From Dysgonomonas sp. (lineage in GTDB: Bacteria > Bacteroidota > Bacteroidia > Bacteroidales > Dysgonomonadaceae), in assembly GCA_030151105.1 (NCBI GenBank), contig JASLEN010000045.1:1-17172 (forward strand): 17,172 nucleotides of DNA, in the 5' to 3' direction. The notes beneath the pieces are model-generated. The model did not search any database. It saw only the letters and a list, made by a program, of their open reading frames with translations, and had not been told where the DNA came from. This document shows positions 1 to 8,534 of the stretch, in pieces (positions within the stretch are counted from its first letter, which is position 1; each line of letters starts with the position of its first letter). The translations under genes and the position numbers were made by a program.

Positions 1-1406
1 CAATACTATCCAATCTCGCAGCTGCGTATCAAATCTTATTATTCGATAGCTATGCTGCAAACAACTATAATGCAGTTCTTCTAATGTCAGACCTTCGTTC
101 TGATGACTTATTCAAAGGAGGAGGAGATGCAGGAGACCAAGCTCCACTTTACAAGTTGTCTCAATTCAAATCTTCATCTACAGAAACAGTGAATGGACTG
201 TGGACTATTTACTACTCTGGATTAGCACGATGCAATAACTTGCTTTTAGCGTGCGAAAATGCTGTGAATGTGAAAGAGGAAAACTTGAAAAAATATAAAG
301 CGGAAGGTCACTTCTTGAGAGCTTATTATATGCATTTGCTTTGGAAGTTTTTTGGAGATGTAGTTTGGTTCGAGAAAGCACTAGAAGCTCCATATCTAGC
401 AAAGCAATATCAAGCTGATGAAATTTATGCTGTGATTATAAATGAGATAGATCAAGCTCTCTTGGAAGATGCATTGGATATGAAAACAACAGGAGATGCT
501 AAATTGCAGGGAAGAGCCTCTAAGGCTGCTGCTCTAATGTTGAAAGCAAGAGTGGTAATGTATCAAAAGGATCAATCTAGATATGCAGAAGTCACAAAAG
601 ATATGGCATCTATTATTAAAAGCGGCAAGTATGAATTGTTCAAAGACTTTGATGCTATGTGGGAGGACAAAAATGAGTTTTGTTCAGAGTCTATTTTTGA
701 AAGTAACCAACTTCCAGAAGGTAAAACATGGGGTACTGGTTGGAATGGCTATGGAACCAACTTGCCTGCATTTATTTCGCCTAATGATTTGAATGATCCT
801 GATGCTGTATTTAAAGGAGGATGGGGATTTGCTCCTGTACGACAAGCTGCATACGATATGTATGAAGAAGGAGACAAACGACGTGATGCTTCTATCAATG
901 CTTGGGACAAAGGAAGCTATTCACCTCGCTTCCAAAATACAGGGCTATTTCAACGTAAGTATGCTGCCAGAGAAGGATACAATCCTCCTCCAGGTGATGT
1001 GGACTTGAACTATTCTAACAATCTACGCCTATTCAGGTATGCAGAGGTGTTATTGAATTATGTTGAATTAGTGAAAATGCATGGACAAGCTGAAAGTGAT
1101 GGAGTATCTGCACAAACAAGTTTCGATCTTATTCGTGAACGTGCATTTGGAAGAAGCTATCCTTTAGCTGCAACAGCTGCAAATATAAAATTGGAACGCC
1201 GCCGTGAGTTTCTTGGAGAGGGAATGAGGTTTTGGGATTTGGTTCGTTGGGGAGATGCTGAAACAGTGTTGACCGAAAACTTGCCAGCTTTTAGTTCTAC
1301 TCGTACATTCCAAGACTGGATGAAGCACTTACCTATCCCTCAGTCTGAGATTGAGAAAACAAAAGGCACTGACTTCCCATTGAAACAGCCAGGCAATTGG
1401 AATTGA
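1..1406 (+). CDS. susD: SusD/RagB-family outer-membrane glycan-binding lipoprotein, 5' partial
   Basis: Surface lipoprotein that captures glycan and works with a SusC TonB-dependent transporter at the outer membrane. The reading frame is open from base 3, so the first in-frame ATG at 84 is internal and the true start lies left of the window. About 467 residues are visible; full SusD proteins are usually 500-600, so the signal peptide, lipobox Cys and first helices are missing. Family marks are an N-terminal SDLRSDD stretch, a TPR-like helical segment (KKYKAEGHFLRAYYMHLL, the usual 'EARFLRA' region), a C-terminal RYAEVLLNYVEL helix, RRREFLGEGMRFWDLVRWG, and a final LPIPQSEIE motif. It lies 32 bases ahead of the PKD lipoprotein, consistent with one transcript. 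The matching susC is expected just upstream, outside the window. The substrate cannot be read from the protein itself. Confidence 0.95.
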   Translation, partial: ILSNLAAAYQILLFDSYAANNYNAVLLMSDLRSDDLFKGGGDAGDQAPLYKLSQFKSSSTETVNGLWTIYYSGLARCNNLLLACENAVNVKEENLKKYKAEGHFLRAYYMHLLWKFFGDVVWFEKALEAPYLAKQYQADEIYAVIINEIDQALLEDALDMKTTGDAKLQGRASKAAALMLKARVVMYQKDQSRYAEVTKDMASIIKSGKYELFKDFDAMWEDKNEFCSESIFESNQLPEGKTWGTGWNGYGTNLPAFISPNDLNDPDAVFKGGWGFAPVRQAAYDMYEEGDKRRDASINAWDKGSYSPRFQNTGLFQRKYAAREGYNPPPGDVDLNYSNNLRLFRYAEVLLNYVELVKMHGQAESDGVSAQTSFDLIRERAFGRSYPLAATAANIKLERRREFLGEGMRFWDLVRWGDAETVLTENLPAFSSTRTFQDWMKHLPIPQSEIEKTKGTDFPLKQPGNWN

Positions 1407-1438
1407 AAAAGTAATTACCAATTTAAAAAAGAAGTAAA

Positions 1439-2371
1439 ATGAAGAATACAATAAAAACAATCCTATTTGTCTTGGTAGCGGTGGCTCTGTCTGCTTGCGA
1501 CCCTCAAGATAATGATAATAATAAATTAGGTGAACTAGGAGCTATAAGTAACGATGAGGTTACTTATAGCAAAACGGTATCAGAAAAAAGTGATAATGTA
1601 ATTGAGTTCACAAACACCTCAGCAAGTAAAGTTCCCTATGCAATACTTTGGGACTTAGGAAATGGGGAGATTAGTAATTCTCAATCTGCAGTAGGAAGCT
1701 ATCCTTTTGCTGGAGAATATACAGTAACTCTGAGTTTATACACTGCAGATGGCAAAATTGCGACTAAATCGGAAGTGATAAAGATCGAAAAGACAGACTA
1801 TAGTTTACTCGAAACTAAAACATATATGGCTCTTACAGGTGGTGTAAGTAATGTGGAAGGCAGAACTTGGATGTTAGATCAGTACAATAACTTCTCAAAA
1901 GAAATTGCTGAGAAAACAGGTTATAACGTTGGCGGACACTATGGTCTAGGGCCTAGTGGTGCGTATAGTCAGGAATGGTGGGCAGCTGGTGTTAATGCTA
2001 AGGCTGACTGGTCACTGTATTCTCACAAATTTAAATTCTCACTTGAAGGATTAAAAGTAAAGATTAGCAATGCAGAGGGTAAAGGATATGGGCGAAAAGC
2101 TAGTGCAGGTGACTTTACAATATTGGAAGATTTTGGTGATGATGTGAGTTTCAAATATGAAGGTGGAGATTTCACTTTTTCGGTGAAAGAAAGTGCTAAG
2201 CCTATTCTAACACTTTCCAAGAATGCTTTCTTATCCTATTATTGTGGTACGCAAGAGTATGAAATATTCTACCAAACAGATGAGGTATTTGCAGTTCGAG
2301 TAGCAAACTCTAAGGAGGGACACGACTGGATACTTGTTTTCTGTAGAGAAGAATTGAATGTGAAAAGATAA
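1439..2371 (+). CDS. PKD-domain lipoprotein, probable surface glycan-binding protein
   Basis: Probable second glycan-binding lipoprotein of the PUL, displayed on the cell surface. The N-terminus is a lipoprotein signal with lipobox LSAC (Cys20), followed by an acidic, Asn-rich linker (DPQDNDNN) of the kind linked to surface export in Bacteroidota. Residues about 50-117 form a PKD-like beta-sandwich, with WDLGNG (71-76) matching the classic WDFGDG turn and YPFAGEYTVTL (88-98) the closing strands. The rest (about 125-310) is rich in Trp, Tyr and Gly (GRTWMLDQYNN, GGHYGLGP, QEWWAAG) and looks like a beta-rich carbohydrate-binding module of the type often encoded directly after SusD. No glycosidase catalytic motif was recognised. 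Binding of a beta-glucan is inferred only from the neighbouring SusD and GH3 genes. Confidence 0.8.
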   Translation: MKNTIKTILFVLVAVALSACDPQDNDNNKLGELGAISNDEVTYSKTVSEKSDNVIEFTNTSASKVPYAILWDLGNGEISNSQSAVGSYPFAGEYTVTLSLYTADGKIATKSEVIKIEKTDYSLLETKTYMALTGGVSNVEGRTWMLDQYNNFSKEIAEKTGYNVGGHYGLGPSGAYSQEWWAAGVNAKADWSLYSHKFKFSLEGLKVKISNAEGKGYGRKASAGDFTILEDFGDDVSFKYEGGDFTFSVKESAKPILTLSKNAFLSYYCGTQEYEIFYQTDEVFAVRVANSKEGHDWILVFCREELNVKR

Positions 2372-2389
2372 TATCAATTAATCTAGGTG

Positions 2390-2434
2390 AGGTCAGGCTG
2401 TTATATCTGTAAGGACATTGCAACCTGACCTTTT
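2390..2434 (+). terminator. Hairpin with short T tract between PKD lipoprotein and GH3 genes
   Basis: AGGTCAGG (2390-2397) pairs perfectly with CCTGACCT (2424-2431), and two more pairs form inside after one mismatch. The loop is about 20 bases. The right arm runs into TTTT (2431-2434). The stem is GC-rich compared with its surroundings. The long loop and short T tract suggest a leaky terminator, attenuator or mRNA-stabilising hairpin rather than a full stop. It would let the SusD/PKD genes be expressed more strongly than the downstream enzyme. Confidence 0.5.
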
Positions 2435-2450
2435 AAATTAAACAAAATGT

Positions 2451-4703
2451 ATGAAGAGAATTTTTAAAAATCTATTTGTTGCATCCACGTTCCTTGTGGC
2501 TAGCTCTACGCTATGTGCACAACAGGATGTAGAAAAAAGAGTAGAGGCATTATTGTCTAAAATGACATTGGAAGAGAAAATTGGTCAGATGAATCAGGTC
2601 AATTATTTCGAAGCTAATGACAAAAAGGTAATCCTCGATAACTTTGATACGCCATTACGTCAAGGGCAAATAGGTTCACTACTCAATGTAGTTGATCCAG
2701 CAGAAGTAAATAGATTACAAAAGATAGCAATGAAGGAAAGCCGTCTAGGTATTCCTCTAATTATTGGACGAGATGTGATTCATGGTTTCAAAACCATTTT
2801 CCCTATTCCTTTAGGGCAAGCAGCATCTTTCAATCCTGATGTGGTGGAACAAGGAGCACGAGTTGCAGCTGTAGAGGCACGTTCAGTTGGTATCAATTGG
2901 ACATTTGCACCTATGCTAGATATTTCTAGAGATGCTCGTTGGGGACGTATTGCTGAAAGTTTAGGTGAAGATCCTTACTTAGGAGGTCAGCTAGGAGCAG
3001 CGATGGTGCGTGGTTTTCAAGGAAATGGAAATCTGCAAGATGCAGGAGCAATAGCTTCTTGTGTGAAACACTTTATAGGGTATGGAGCCGCAGAAGGCGG
3101 GCGTGATTACAACTCTACCAATATTCCTCCGCACCTGATGCGCAACGTATATCTGCCTCCGTTTCAAGCAGCTATTGAGGCAGGAGCAGCTACTTTGATG
3201 ACTTCATTCAACGATAATGATGGAATACCAGCATCTGGAGATAAACATATTTTGAGAGATATACTTCGTGATGAATGGAAGTTTGATGGATTTGTAGTCT
3301 CAGATTGGGCTTCGATGGGCGAAATGATTCCTCATGGTTTTGCAAAGGATGCAAAAGAAGTTGCCGAATTGTCAGCACTAGCAGGCGTTGATATGGAGAT
3401 GGTTAGCGGTGCCTATGTAGAACATTTAGCCGAATTAGTAAAAGAAGGCAAAGTTGAGGAGTCTTTAATTGATGAATCAGTGCGCAATGTTCTACGTGTG
3501 AAGTTTCGTCTAGGATTGTTTGAGAATCCTTATGTAGATGTTAAGAAAAAATCGGTATTGTATGCTGATAAACACTTGGAGGAAGCTAGACGTGCGGCTG
3601 TAGAATCAGCGATTCTTTTGAAGAATGAGAATGGCTTGTTACCATTGTCTAAAAAACAAAAAGTAGCTATTATCGGTCCTATGGCAGATGCAGCACACGA
3701 CCAATTGGGAACATGGATTTTCGACGGTGAAAAGGCTCATACTGTGACTCCGTTAGGAGCTTTGAAAGATGAATATAAAGATGTGAATTATATATTTGCA
3801 CAAGGTCTAGAGTATTCTAGAGATTTAAATATATCTAACATCGAAAAAGCAAAAGAAGCGGCTGCTAATGCAGATGTCGCAATTGTATTTTTAGGAGAAG
3901 AAGCTATTCTGTCAGGCGAGGCGCATTCTCTATCTAATATTAACTTTATCGGAAAACAGTCAGAACTGCTGCAAGCTGTAAAGTCGGCGGGAAAGCCAGT
4001 GGTGTTAGTCGTTATGGCAGGAAGACCGTTGACTATAGAGCGAGACTTGCCTTATGCTGATGCTGTGTTGTATAATTTCCATCCAGGAACAATGGGAGGA
4101 CCAGCAATCTTTGATTTGATTTATGGAAAAGAAAATCCTTCAGGAAAGACCCCTGTCACATTTGTACGTGAGGTAGGACAAATCCCTATGTATTATAATC
4201 ATAACAATACAGGACGTCCTGCACCAGATAGAGTGAGCACTCTGGATATGATAGAGCGTGAAGCTGGACAAACATCTCTTGGTAATACTTCATTCTATTT
4301 AGATTCTGGTAGAGATCCATTGTATCCATTTGGTTATGGATTGTCATATACCACATTCGAATATTCTGATATTCAACTATCGTCAAAGGAAATGCCTCTT
4401 GGGGGCTCTATTACAGTGAAGGCTACATTGAAGAACACTGGAAAATATGATGGTACAGAAGTAGCTCAACTTTATATCAGAGATCTAGTAGGCTCTATTG
4501 TTCGCCCAGTTAAGGAGCTTAAAGGGTTTCAGCGCATAGCTCTTAAGGCGGGTGAAAGCAAAGTTGTTGAATTTACTCTTTCTTCGGATGATCTTGCTTT
4601 TTATGGAAGAGACATGGTGAAGAAAGCTGAGGCTGGAGATTTTAAAGTGTGGATAGGCGGTGATAGTAATGCAACTTTAGAAAGTTCTTTTGTTATAAAA
4701 TAA
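2451..4703 (+). CDS. bglX: Secreted GH3 beta-glucosidase, BglX type
   Basis: Glycoside hydrolase family 3 enzyme that should remove beta-linked glucose from the non-reducing ends of oligosaccharides in the periplasm. At 750 residues it is full length. A Sec signal peptide (MKRIFKNLFVASTFL...) is followed by QQDVEKRVEALLSKMTLEEKIGQM; the Cys before AQQ is preceded by Leu, so it is a poor lipobox. The TIM-barrel domain contains GRDVIHG, DISRDARWGR, a KHFIGYGAAEGGRDYN substrate-binding segment and the nucleophile motif VVSDWASM, with Asp285. The alpha/beta sandwich domain carries SGEAHS, with Glu490 the likely acid/base. A fibronectin-III-like domain ends the protein (about 660-745). The start at 2451 is chosen because it gives a complete signal peptide; the ATG at 2447 is out of frame. 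Exact linkage preference (beta-1,3, 1,4 or 1,6) cannot be read from sequence. Confidence 0.95.
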   Translation: MKRIFKNLFVASTFLVASSTLCAQQDVEKRVEALLSKMTLEEKIGQMNQVNYFEANDKKVILDNFDTPLRQGQIGSLLNVVDPAEVNRLQKIAMKESRLGIPLIIGRDVIHGFKTIFPIPLGQAASFNPDVVEQGARVAAVEARSVGINWTFAPMLDISRDARWGRIAESLGEDPYLGGQLGAAMVRGFQGNGNLQDAGAIASCVKHFIGYGAAEGGRDYNSTNIPPHLMRNVYLPPFQAAIEAGAATLMTSFNDNDGIPASGDKHILRDILRDEWKFDGFVVSDWASMGEMIPHGFAKDAKEVAELSALAGVDMEMVSGAYVEHLAELVKEGKVEESLIDESVRNVLRVKFRLGLFENPYVDVKKKSVLYADKHLEEARRAAVESAILLKNENGLLPLSKKQKVAIIGPMADAAHDQLGTWIFDGEKAHTVTPLGALKDEYKDVNYIFAQGLEYSRDLNISNIEKAKEAAANADVAIVFLGEEAILSGEAHSLSNINFIGKQSELLQAVKSAGKPVVLVVMAGRPLTIERDLPYADAVLYNFHPGTMGGPAIFDLIYGKENPSGKTPVTFVREVGQIPMYYNHNNTGRPAPDRVSTLDMIEREAGQTSLGNTSFYLDSGRDPLYPFGYGLSYTTFEYSDIQLSSKEMPLGGSITVKATLKNTGKYDGTEVAQLYIRDLVGSIVRPVKELKGFQRIALKAGESKVVEFTLSSDDLAFYGRDMVKKAEAGDFKVWIGGDSNATLESSFVIK

Positions 4704-4740
4704 TTTGTTCGCAGTAGTTATAAGCTGCAATATGTTGTAG

Positions 4741-4775
4741 AATCTTGCTGAAGAAATAACTTCGGCAAGATTTTT
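4741..4775 (+). terminator. Rho-independent terminator after the GH3 gene
   Basis: A 13-bp stem (4741-4753 with 4760-4772) contains one G-T wobble and a 6-base loop (AAATAA), and runs straight into a five-T tract (4771-4775). It lies 38 bases after the GH3 stop. It closes the PUL transcript and separates it from the pirin gene. Confidence 0.9.
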
Positions 4776-4861
4776 CGTGTATTATAATATCTATTCGTAT
4801 ATTTATAGATATCCATGTTTTGTCTTATGATATTTATGCTAATGTAATGGACAATATGTAG

Positions 4862-4869
4862 TATTTTTG
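4862..4869 (+). promoter_or_regulatory. Candidate Bacteroidota -7 element for the pirin gene
   Basis: TATTTTTG fits the Bacteroides -7 consensus TAnnTTTG exactly and lies 32 bases upstream of the proposed ATG at 4901, after the terminator that closes the previous unit. No clear TTTG -33 box was found at the usual spacing, so the call rests on the -7 match and position only. The rest of the 4776-4900 gap is AT-rich and shows nothing else I can name. Confidence 0.4.
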
Positions 4870-4900
4870 TAATGTGATTATAAACATATTCAACAACTAA

Positions 4901-5935
4901 ATGAATTATACGATTATGAGCATTAAAAATATAAAACCAATGGGGTTTCAACTCCACGTTCTTGATCCCTATATTGTTGCGTTTCATCACTATGATGAAT
5001 TTCCAAAAGGAAATGGAAGCCTCGCTCCCGTTGAGATGCCTGTGGGCAAAAATAATGGTCAGGATTTTGATATGAATGCTTCTTGGAGAATGTATCATGG
5101 AGATACTGTGCCTGGTTTTCCAGCGCATCCACATAGAGGTTTTGAAACTATTACGGTGGTGACGAAAGGCTATGCTGATCATTTTGACTCTAAAGGCTCT
5201 AAAGGGCGGTTTGGAGGAGGCGATGTACAGTGGATGACTGCAGGCAAAGGCGTACAACATTCCGAAATGTTTCCTCTCATCAATACTGATAAAGGGAATA
5301 CGATGGAGCTGTTTCAAATCTGGCTCAATCTTCCAAGCAAGAGTAAGTTTGTAGAACCAGCTTATAAAATGCTTTGGAATGAGGATATACCTGTTATAAC
5401 TGAAACGAATAAAGAGGGAAAAGCGGCTTCTATCAAACTGATAGCAGGAGAATATAAAGGGATTAAATCTCTTGACCCTGCACCAGATTCTTGGGCTTTT
5501 GATAGAAATAATCATGTAGGAGTTTGGATTGTGAAGTTAGAACCAAATGCAGAGTTTACGATTCCAGCAGTTTCGAAAACGTTAAATCGTATTCTCTATA
5601 ATATAAAAGTAGGTACTGTGACTATTGAGGATAAAATGGTGGCCAACAAGTATTATGCAGAGTTAGATGGTGGTGCTGATATTCTAGTGAAGAATGGAAA
5701 TGAACCAACTGAGCTCCTTTTGCTTGAGGGAGAGCCTATCAACGAACCTGTGGTAGCCCAAGGACCTTTTGTCTTGAATACAGTAGGTGAATTGAAACAA
5801 GCTTTTATCGATTATCAAGAAACTGAATTTGGAGGCTGGCAATGGGCAACTACTGATCCTGTAAATGAATCAAGTGCTGGCAGATTTGCTTATCATAACA
5901 ATGGAGAGAAAGTAGAATATCCAGAAGGGAAATAA
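4901..5935 (+). CDS. Pirin-family cupin protein
   Basis: Cytoplasmic bicupin of the pirin family. Characterised members bind a single metal (usually iron) and act as redox-linked regulators or as quercetin-degrading dioxygenases. The metal-binding motifs are intact: PAHPHRGFETIT gives His76 and His78, and AGKGVQHSEM gives His120 and Glu122, matching the three-His, one-Glu site of known pirins. The N-terminal cupin covers about residues 20-145 and the C-terminal pirin domain about 195-315, ending with EFGGWQW. At 344 residues it is somewhat longer than the roughly 230-300 usual for the family, mainly in the tail. ATG 4901 is used; ATG 4916 (MSIKNIKPM) is a good alternative. It has its own terminator and a candidate promoter, so it looks monocistronic. 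The cellular role is unknown. Confidence 0.92.
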   Translation: MNYTIMSIKNIKPMGFQLHVLDPYIVAFHHYDEFPKGNGSLAPVEMPVGKNNGQDFDMNASWRMYHGDTVPGFPAHPHRGFETITVVTKGYADHFDSKGSKGRFGGGDVQWMTAGKGVQHSEMFPLINTDKGNTMELFQIWLNLPSKSKFVEPAYKMLWNEDIPVITETNKEGKAASIKLIAGEYKGIKSLDPAPDSWAFDRNNHVGVWIVKLEPNAEFTIPAVSKTLNRILYNIKVGTVTIEDKMVANKYYAELDGGADILVKNGNEPTELLLLEGEPINEPVVAQGPFVLNTVGELKQAFIDYQETEFGGWQWATTDPVNESSAGRFAYHNNGEKVEYPEGK

Positions 5936-5954
5936 CAATCTATAATAAAATGAT

Positions 5955-5988
5955 AAAGAGGTGTCTTAAAATAAGATGCCTCTTTTTG
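5955..5988 (+). terminator. Rho-independent terminator after the pirin gene
   Basis: A 14-bp stem (5955-5968 with 5972-5985) includes two wobble pairs and a 3-base AAA loop, and ends in TTTTT (5983-5987). It starts 19 bases after the pirin stop. It separates the pirin gene from the GH95 gene. Confidence 0.88.
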
Positions 5989-5995
5989 TTTATAA

Positions 5996-6028
5996 ATTGC
6001 GCTATCTCTTACAAATTTTGTATTTTGC
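5996..6028 (+). promoter_or_regulatory. Weak promoter candidate for the GH95 gene
   Basis: ATTG (5996-5999) and TATTTTGC (6021-6028) are imperfect versions of the Bacteroidota -33 (TTTG) and -7 (TAnnTTTG) boxes, 21 bases apart and about 29 bases ahead of the ATG at 6057. A promoter is expected here because a strong terminator lies just upstream, but the match is poor. Confidence 0.25.
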
Positions 6029-6056
6029 ACCCCAAATACGTTAACCAATTACTAAG

Positions 6057-8414
6057 ATGAAGAAATACATTTGTTTAGCTTTTTTGTGTGCGCTCACACT
6101 TATTCTAAATGCACAGCAACAAGACTGTGTGTTGTGGTATAAACAACCAGCAAAAAACTGGAATGAGGCGCTGCCTATTGGCAATGGACACCTGGGAGCA
6201 ATGATATTTGGAGATACTCACAACGAGATTATTCAACTGAATGAAGAAAGTCTTTGGGGAGGATACAAAAATGATGCTAATGCAAACTCTGCTGCAATGA
6301 TTCCCGAAATTCAAAAGCTCCTTATTAATGAGAAAATAGCAGAGGCAGCCGAATTATCGAATAAGCATATGCGTAGCAATCCATTACGTATCCGATCATA
6401 TCAGACTTTTGGAAACATTGAAATCAATCTGTTGGGTAAAAGACATCCACAATCATTAATCAAAGAATATCGTCGTGATCTGAATATTGAAACGGGTGTT
6501 GCCTCAGTGACATATAAAGTGGGAGAACAATTGATCAAAAGAGAATTATTCATCTCAGCCCCAGATAATGTGATGGTCTTGAAACTATCAACCGATAAGC
6601 CCAATGGCATGACCTTTCGTTTGCATTACAATAGAGAGCAGGATGCTAGAGCCTATCCAATTTCAAAAACTGAACTAGGTATAGAAGGACAGATAATTGA
6701 CCTGCCTGAACCAGATTTGGGAGAGAGTGGGGCGCATATGAAGTTTGCAGGTAAAATTGTTGGAGAGCATAAAGGGGGAACAATGCAAACGCTCAACAAT
6801 GCTTTCTTTGTAGAAAATGCAGATGAGGTAGTTTTCTACTTTACAGCGGCTACAGACTATAATATTCAAAAGCAAAATTTTGATAGAACAATTGATCCTT
6901 CAAAGCTTTGTTCGGATATTTTAGATGCGATAAAGAATTCAAGTTATCAAGATATAAAGAATAAGCATCTGTTAGAACATCGTGCAATGTTCAATAGAAT
7001 GACTTTCAATATAGGCGAACCATCTATTTTACCTACTGATGAACGGCTACAAAGAGTAAAAGATGGAGAGCTAGATCTTGCTCTCATCTCACTTTACTTT
7101 CAGTATGGACGTTATTTGTTGATGAGTTCATCTCGTGCTCCAGGTGTCCTACCTGCTAATTTGCAAGGTATCTGGAATAAGGATATAAATGCTATTTGGA
7201 ATTCTGATTTTCATACAAATATCAATATTCAGATGAACTATTGGCCTGTTGAACTATGTAATCTATCCGAAACTTTCGATCCTTTTTCAAAACTTATCTC
7301 CTCGCTACGTGAACCAGGAAGAGTGACAGCCTCAAAAACGTATAACTCTAAGGGATGGACAGTAAATCATTTAACCAATCCTTTTGGACATACTGCAATA
7401 AGCGATGCTGTTGCATGGGGAACGTTTCCTATAGCGGCATCATGGCTAGTGCTTCATCAATGGGAGCATTATCAATTTACGAATGATCGCAAATATTTGG
7501 AAGAAGAAGCATATCCTGCGATGATGGAGGCAGCCGAGTTTATTCTAAATTTCTTAGTAGAGGATAATAACGGATATCTTGTGACAGCGCCTTCCAATTC
7601 GCCAGAAAACACTTATAAATTGGCAGATGGAAGTAAGTTTATGTTGACTTATGGTTCTACAATAGATATTCAAATTATTAGAGAATTGTTTACTGCGTGT
7701 TTGAAAGCTCAAAAGATATTGAATCTTAATGGTTCTTCGCAAAAGCAACTCGCTCAAACATTAGCAAAACTTCCCCCAGTAAAAATCAGTGAGCGATATA
7801 ATACTATTCAAGAGTGGATAAATGATTATGAAGAGGTAGAACCAGGACATAGACATATATCTCATCTATTTGGATTATATCCAGGCAATACAATAACTCC
7901 ATCTGAGAAAGACTTGTACGAAGCTGCTCGCCGCACTATTGCTCGTCGCAGATTCTATAATGAGAATGAAGAAACTAAACAGGGTACATATACAGGGTGG
8001 AGTAGGGCATGGATGATAAATTTCTATGCTAGATTGCTAGATGGAGAAGAAGCTGGCGATAATGTTCAAAAGATATTGGCACAAACAACTCTTCCTAATC
8101 TTTTCAATACACATCCTCCATTCCAAATAGACGGAAACTTTGGAGCTACGGCGGGGATTGCCGAAATGTTGCTTCAAAGTCAAAATGAAGAGTTGCATCT
8201 CTTACCTGCACTACCTAGTGCTTGGGAAACGGGGGAGATGAAGGGGCTAAGAGCTCGTGGAGGTTATACCATTGACTTGAGTTGGAAAGATGGTAAGCTT
8301 TTAGATGCTAAAATAACGGCAACCCAAAAAGGAAAAGTGAAAGTGCGATATCGAAATCAAACAAAAATAATGTCTATTGCAGAGGGAAAAACTGTTGTCT
8401 TTACAGGTCATTAA
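6057..8414 (+). CDS. Secreted GH95 alpha-L-fucosidase
   Basis: Inverting glycoside hydrolase of family 95. Most members remove terminal alpha-1,2-linked L-fucose from host glycans or plant xyloglucan; a few act on alpha-L-galactose. A signal peptide (MKKYICLAFLCALTLILNA) directs it to the periplasm. The N-terminal beta domain opens with LWYKQPAKNWNEALPIGNGHLGAM, typical of the family. In the (alpha/alpha)6 barrel, HTNINIQMNYWP supplies the paired Asn388 and Asn390, SPENT supplies Glu517 (acid), and IDGNFGATAGIAEML supplies Asp692. These match the catalytic Asn/Asn/Glu/Asp set worked out for Bifidobacterium AfcA. At 785 residues it appears complete and active. It lies between a terminator and the ter promoter region, so it is probably transcribed alone. 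No partner fucose-catabolism gene is visible. Confidence 0.95.
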   Translation: MKKYICLAFLCALTLILNAQQQDCVLWYKQPAKNWNEALPIGNGHLGAMIFGDTHNEIIQLNEESLWGGYKNDANANSAAMIPEIQKLLINEKIAEAAELSNKHMRSNPLRIRSYQTFGNIEINLLGKRHPQSLIKEYRRDLNIETGVASVTYKVGEQLIKRELFISAPDNVMVLKLSTDKPNGMTFRLHYNREQDARAYPISKTELGIEGQIIDLPEPDLGESGAHMKFAGKIVGEHKGGTMQTLNNAFFVENADEVVFYFTAATDYNIQKQNFDRTIDPSKLCSDILDAIKNSSYQDIKNKHLLEHRAMFNRMTFNIGEPSILPTDERLQRVKDGELDLALISLYFQYGRYLLMSSSRAPGVLPANLQGIWNKDINAIWNSDFHTNINIQMNYWPVELCNLSETFDPFSKLISSLREPGRVTASKTYNSKGWTVNHLTNPFGHTAISDAVAWGTFPIAASWLVLHQWEHYQFTNDRKYLEEEAYPAMMEAAEFILNFLVEDNNGYLVTAPSNSPENTYKLADGSKFMLTYGSTIDIQIIRELFTACLKAQKILNLNGSSQKQLAQTLAKLPPVKISERYNTIQEWINDYEEVEPGHRHISHLFGLYPGNTITPSEKDLYEAARRTIARRRFYNENEETKQGTYTGWSRAWMINFYARLLDGEEAGDNVQKILAQTTLPNLFNTHPPFQIDGNFGATAGIAEMLLQSQNEELHLLPALPSAWETGEMKGLRARGGYTIDLSWKDGKLLDAKITATQKGKVKVRYRNQTKIMSIAEGKTVVFTGH

Positions 8415-8484
8415 ATAAGAGAAAATCAGTCCTTAACCTTCTGTATTTGTTAATGTTTAAAAACATGCTTTAAGTCAAGTAGCT

Positions 8485-8507
8485 GAGTGCTTACAAAGTA
8501 AGCACTC
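8485..8507 (+). repeat. Perfect 10-bp inverted repeat with 3-base loop ahead of the ter operon
   Basis: GAGTGCTTAC (8485-8494) and GTAAGCACTC (8498-8507) are exact reverse complements around AAA. It lies 71 bases after the GH95 stop and about 100 bases before the first terD start. No T tract follows it directly (CTATGTGG comes next), so it is not a standard intrinsic terminator on either strand, though it could still end the GH95 transcript. A regulator-binding site is the other option. A smaller palindrome, ATGTTT-AA-AAACAT, lies at 8453-8466 in the same gap (8415-8608). Confidence 0.65.
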
Positions 8508-8534
8508 CTATGTGGAAACTTTCTTAGATGTAAA

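Noticed and set aside
84..1406. ATG at 84 as the true start of the SusD gene
   Set aside because: The frame stays open to the window edge and the residues before it (AAAYQILLFDSYAANNYNA) fit a SusD N-terminal helix, so the gene is truncated and this Met is internal.
2488..2530. GH3 signal as a lipoprotein signal because of a Cys before AQQ
   Set aside because: The residue before the Cys is Leu, whereas a lipobox needs Gly, Ala or Ser there; ordinary signal peptidase cleavage next to the QQ is more likely.
4718..5515. Long antisense open frame (265 codons) over the pirin gene and the terminator before it
   Set aside because: It runs opposite a pirin gene with intact metal-site motifs, crosses a strong terminator, has no recognisable domain and is rich in Ile, His and Arg in the manner of a shadow frame in AT-rich DNA.
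2451..8414. GH3 and GH95 as parts of one xyloglucan locus
   Set aside because: Two strong terminators and a pirin gene lie between them, and no GH31, GH5, GH43 or other xyloglucan enzyme is present.
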